Assembly: GCA_013398015.1 (NCBI GenBank)
Contig: VZRR01002778.1
Coordinates: 248,001 to 312,000 of the forward strand
DNA length: 64,000 bases
Reading direction: 5' to 3'
DNA from: Oreocharis arfaki
Lineage: Eukaryota > Chordata > Aves > Passeriformes > Paramythiidae
The notes under the pieces were generated by a model. That model made no database searches. It had not been told where the DNA came from and worked only from the letters and a program-made list of their open reading frames with translations. Shown here one piece after another: positions 63,658 to 64,000 of the stretch. The stretch's first letter is position 1. Each line of letters begins with the position of its first letter. The position numbers were made by a program, and so were the translations under genes.

Positions 63658-63830
63658 CCACCCTGGGGCCGTCAGCCGTCAAATGAATGTAACAATTCAC
63701 ACTGCTTGGAAAAGGAGATATCTGAATGACTTGCATAACACACCGAGCAACTGCTGGCATCCAACTGTAATTTTGGTTGTTGCTGCTATTTCATTTGCTA
63801 AATAAAAGTTGCTCTTCTCTTTTGCATATA
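63658..63830 (+). other. Candidate 3'-terminal exon C with poly(A) signal
   Basis: A pyrimidine-rich tract (TTTCTTTCTCCTTTCTTAACTGGAAG) gives a possible acceptor at 63656-63657. In the phase continued from exons A and B the frame stays open for 48 further codons and ends at TAA 63803-63805. That stop overlaps AATAAA at 63801-63806, and a GT-rich segment follows (TTGTGTCTGA near 63830), as expected for a cleavage site. The last residues (TVILVVAAISFAK) are hydrophobic. The 3' end at 63830 is approximate. Nothing shows this frame is translated. Confidence 0.33.
63801..63806 (+). terminator. Candidate polyadenylation signal AATAAA
   Basis: Canonical hexamer with T/GT-rich sequence about 15-35 bases downstream, placed right after the exon-like cluster at 63170-63515. 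Confidence 0.4.
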
Positions 63831-64000
63831 TTGTGTCTGAGTCAATCCAGACTTACTTTGGCTTTGCTGTGCAAGTCTGTATTTACAGTGGACAGAAACC
63901 CACATGGTGATCACTTTATTATCTCGTTTTTGTTATGGTGTAAGTATATTACCTTTTCTCTCTGTGGATAAGCACTTCACTCACGAGCTTTCTGAAGCTG
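63831..64000. other. Right edge of window, no feature seen
   Basis: About 170 bases of non-coding sequence; nothing recognised. Confidence 0.4.

Noticed and set aside
1..64000. CRISPR arrays, tRNA/rRNA genes, operons or phage-like modules
   Set aside because: No regularly spaced repeats, no clover-leaf candidates and no dense same-strand long frames; the sequence is vertebrate non-coding DNA.

Overview
This window looks like bird nuclear DNA. It is AT-rich and repeat-poor outside one CpG island. The interspersed repeats I can recognise are CR1 LINE remnants and endogenous retroviral LTR pieces of a type common in bird genomes. No complete protein-coding gene, tRNA, rRNA, CRISPR array or prokaryotic feature is visible. 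Apart from CpG-island reading frames broken by an assembly gap, the longest open frame is 156 codons, which is about what chance gives in 64 kb of such sequence. I see no evidence of a previously undescribed multi-gene system.

Layout. Positions 1-2300 are AT-rich DNA with one CR1 3' end. Positions about 2335-3015 are a strong CpG island, interrupted by 36 Ns, with GC boxes, a CCAAT box and a ZNF143/THAP11-like site. Base skew changes sign inside it (C-rich to the left, G-rich to the right), as expected for a divergent promoter. From about 3 kb to 63 kb the DNA is gene-poor and looks intronic or intergenic. It holds CR1 fragments at about 7.4, 11.8-12.2, 19.5-19.8, 37.3-37.7 and 61.0-61.3 kb. 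LTR pieces lie at about 12.56-13.15 kb and 24.42-25.32 kb, with scattered microsatellites and A/T tracts.

The most exon-like sequence is at the right end (63170-63830). Two short segments have strong pyrimidine tracts, AG acceptors and GTAAGT donors. A possible terminal exon follows, in which one phase-consistent frame stays open for about 81 codons and stops inside an AATAAA signal. Whether these exons belong to a transcript starting at the CpG island some 60 kb upstream, to another promoter, or to a lncRNA cannot be decided here. All repeat and motif calls come from reading the sequence and remembered family features; no search was run.
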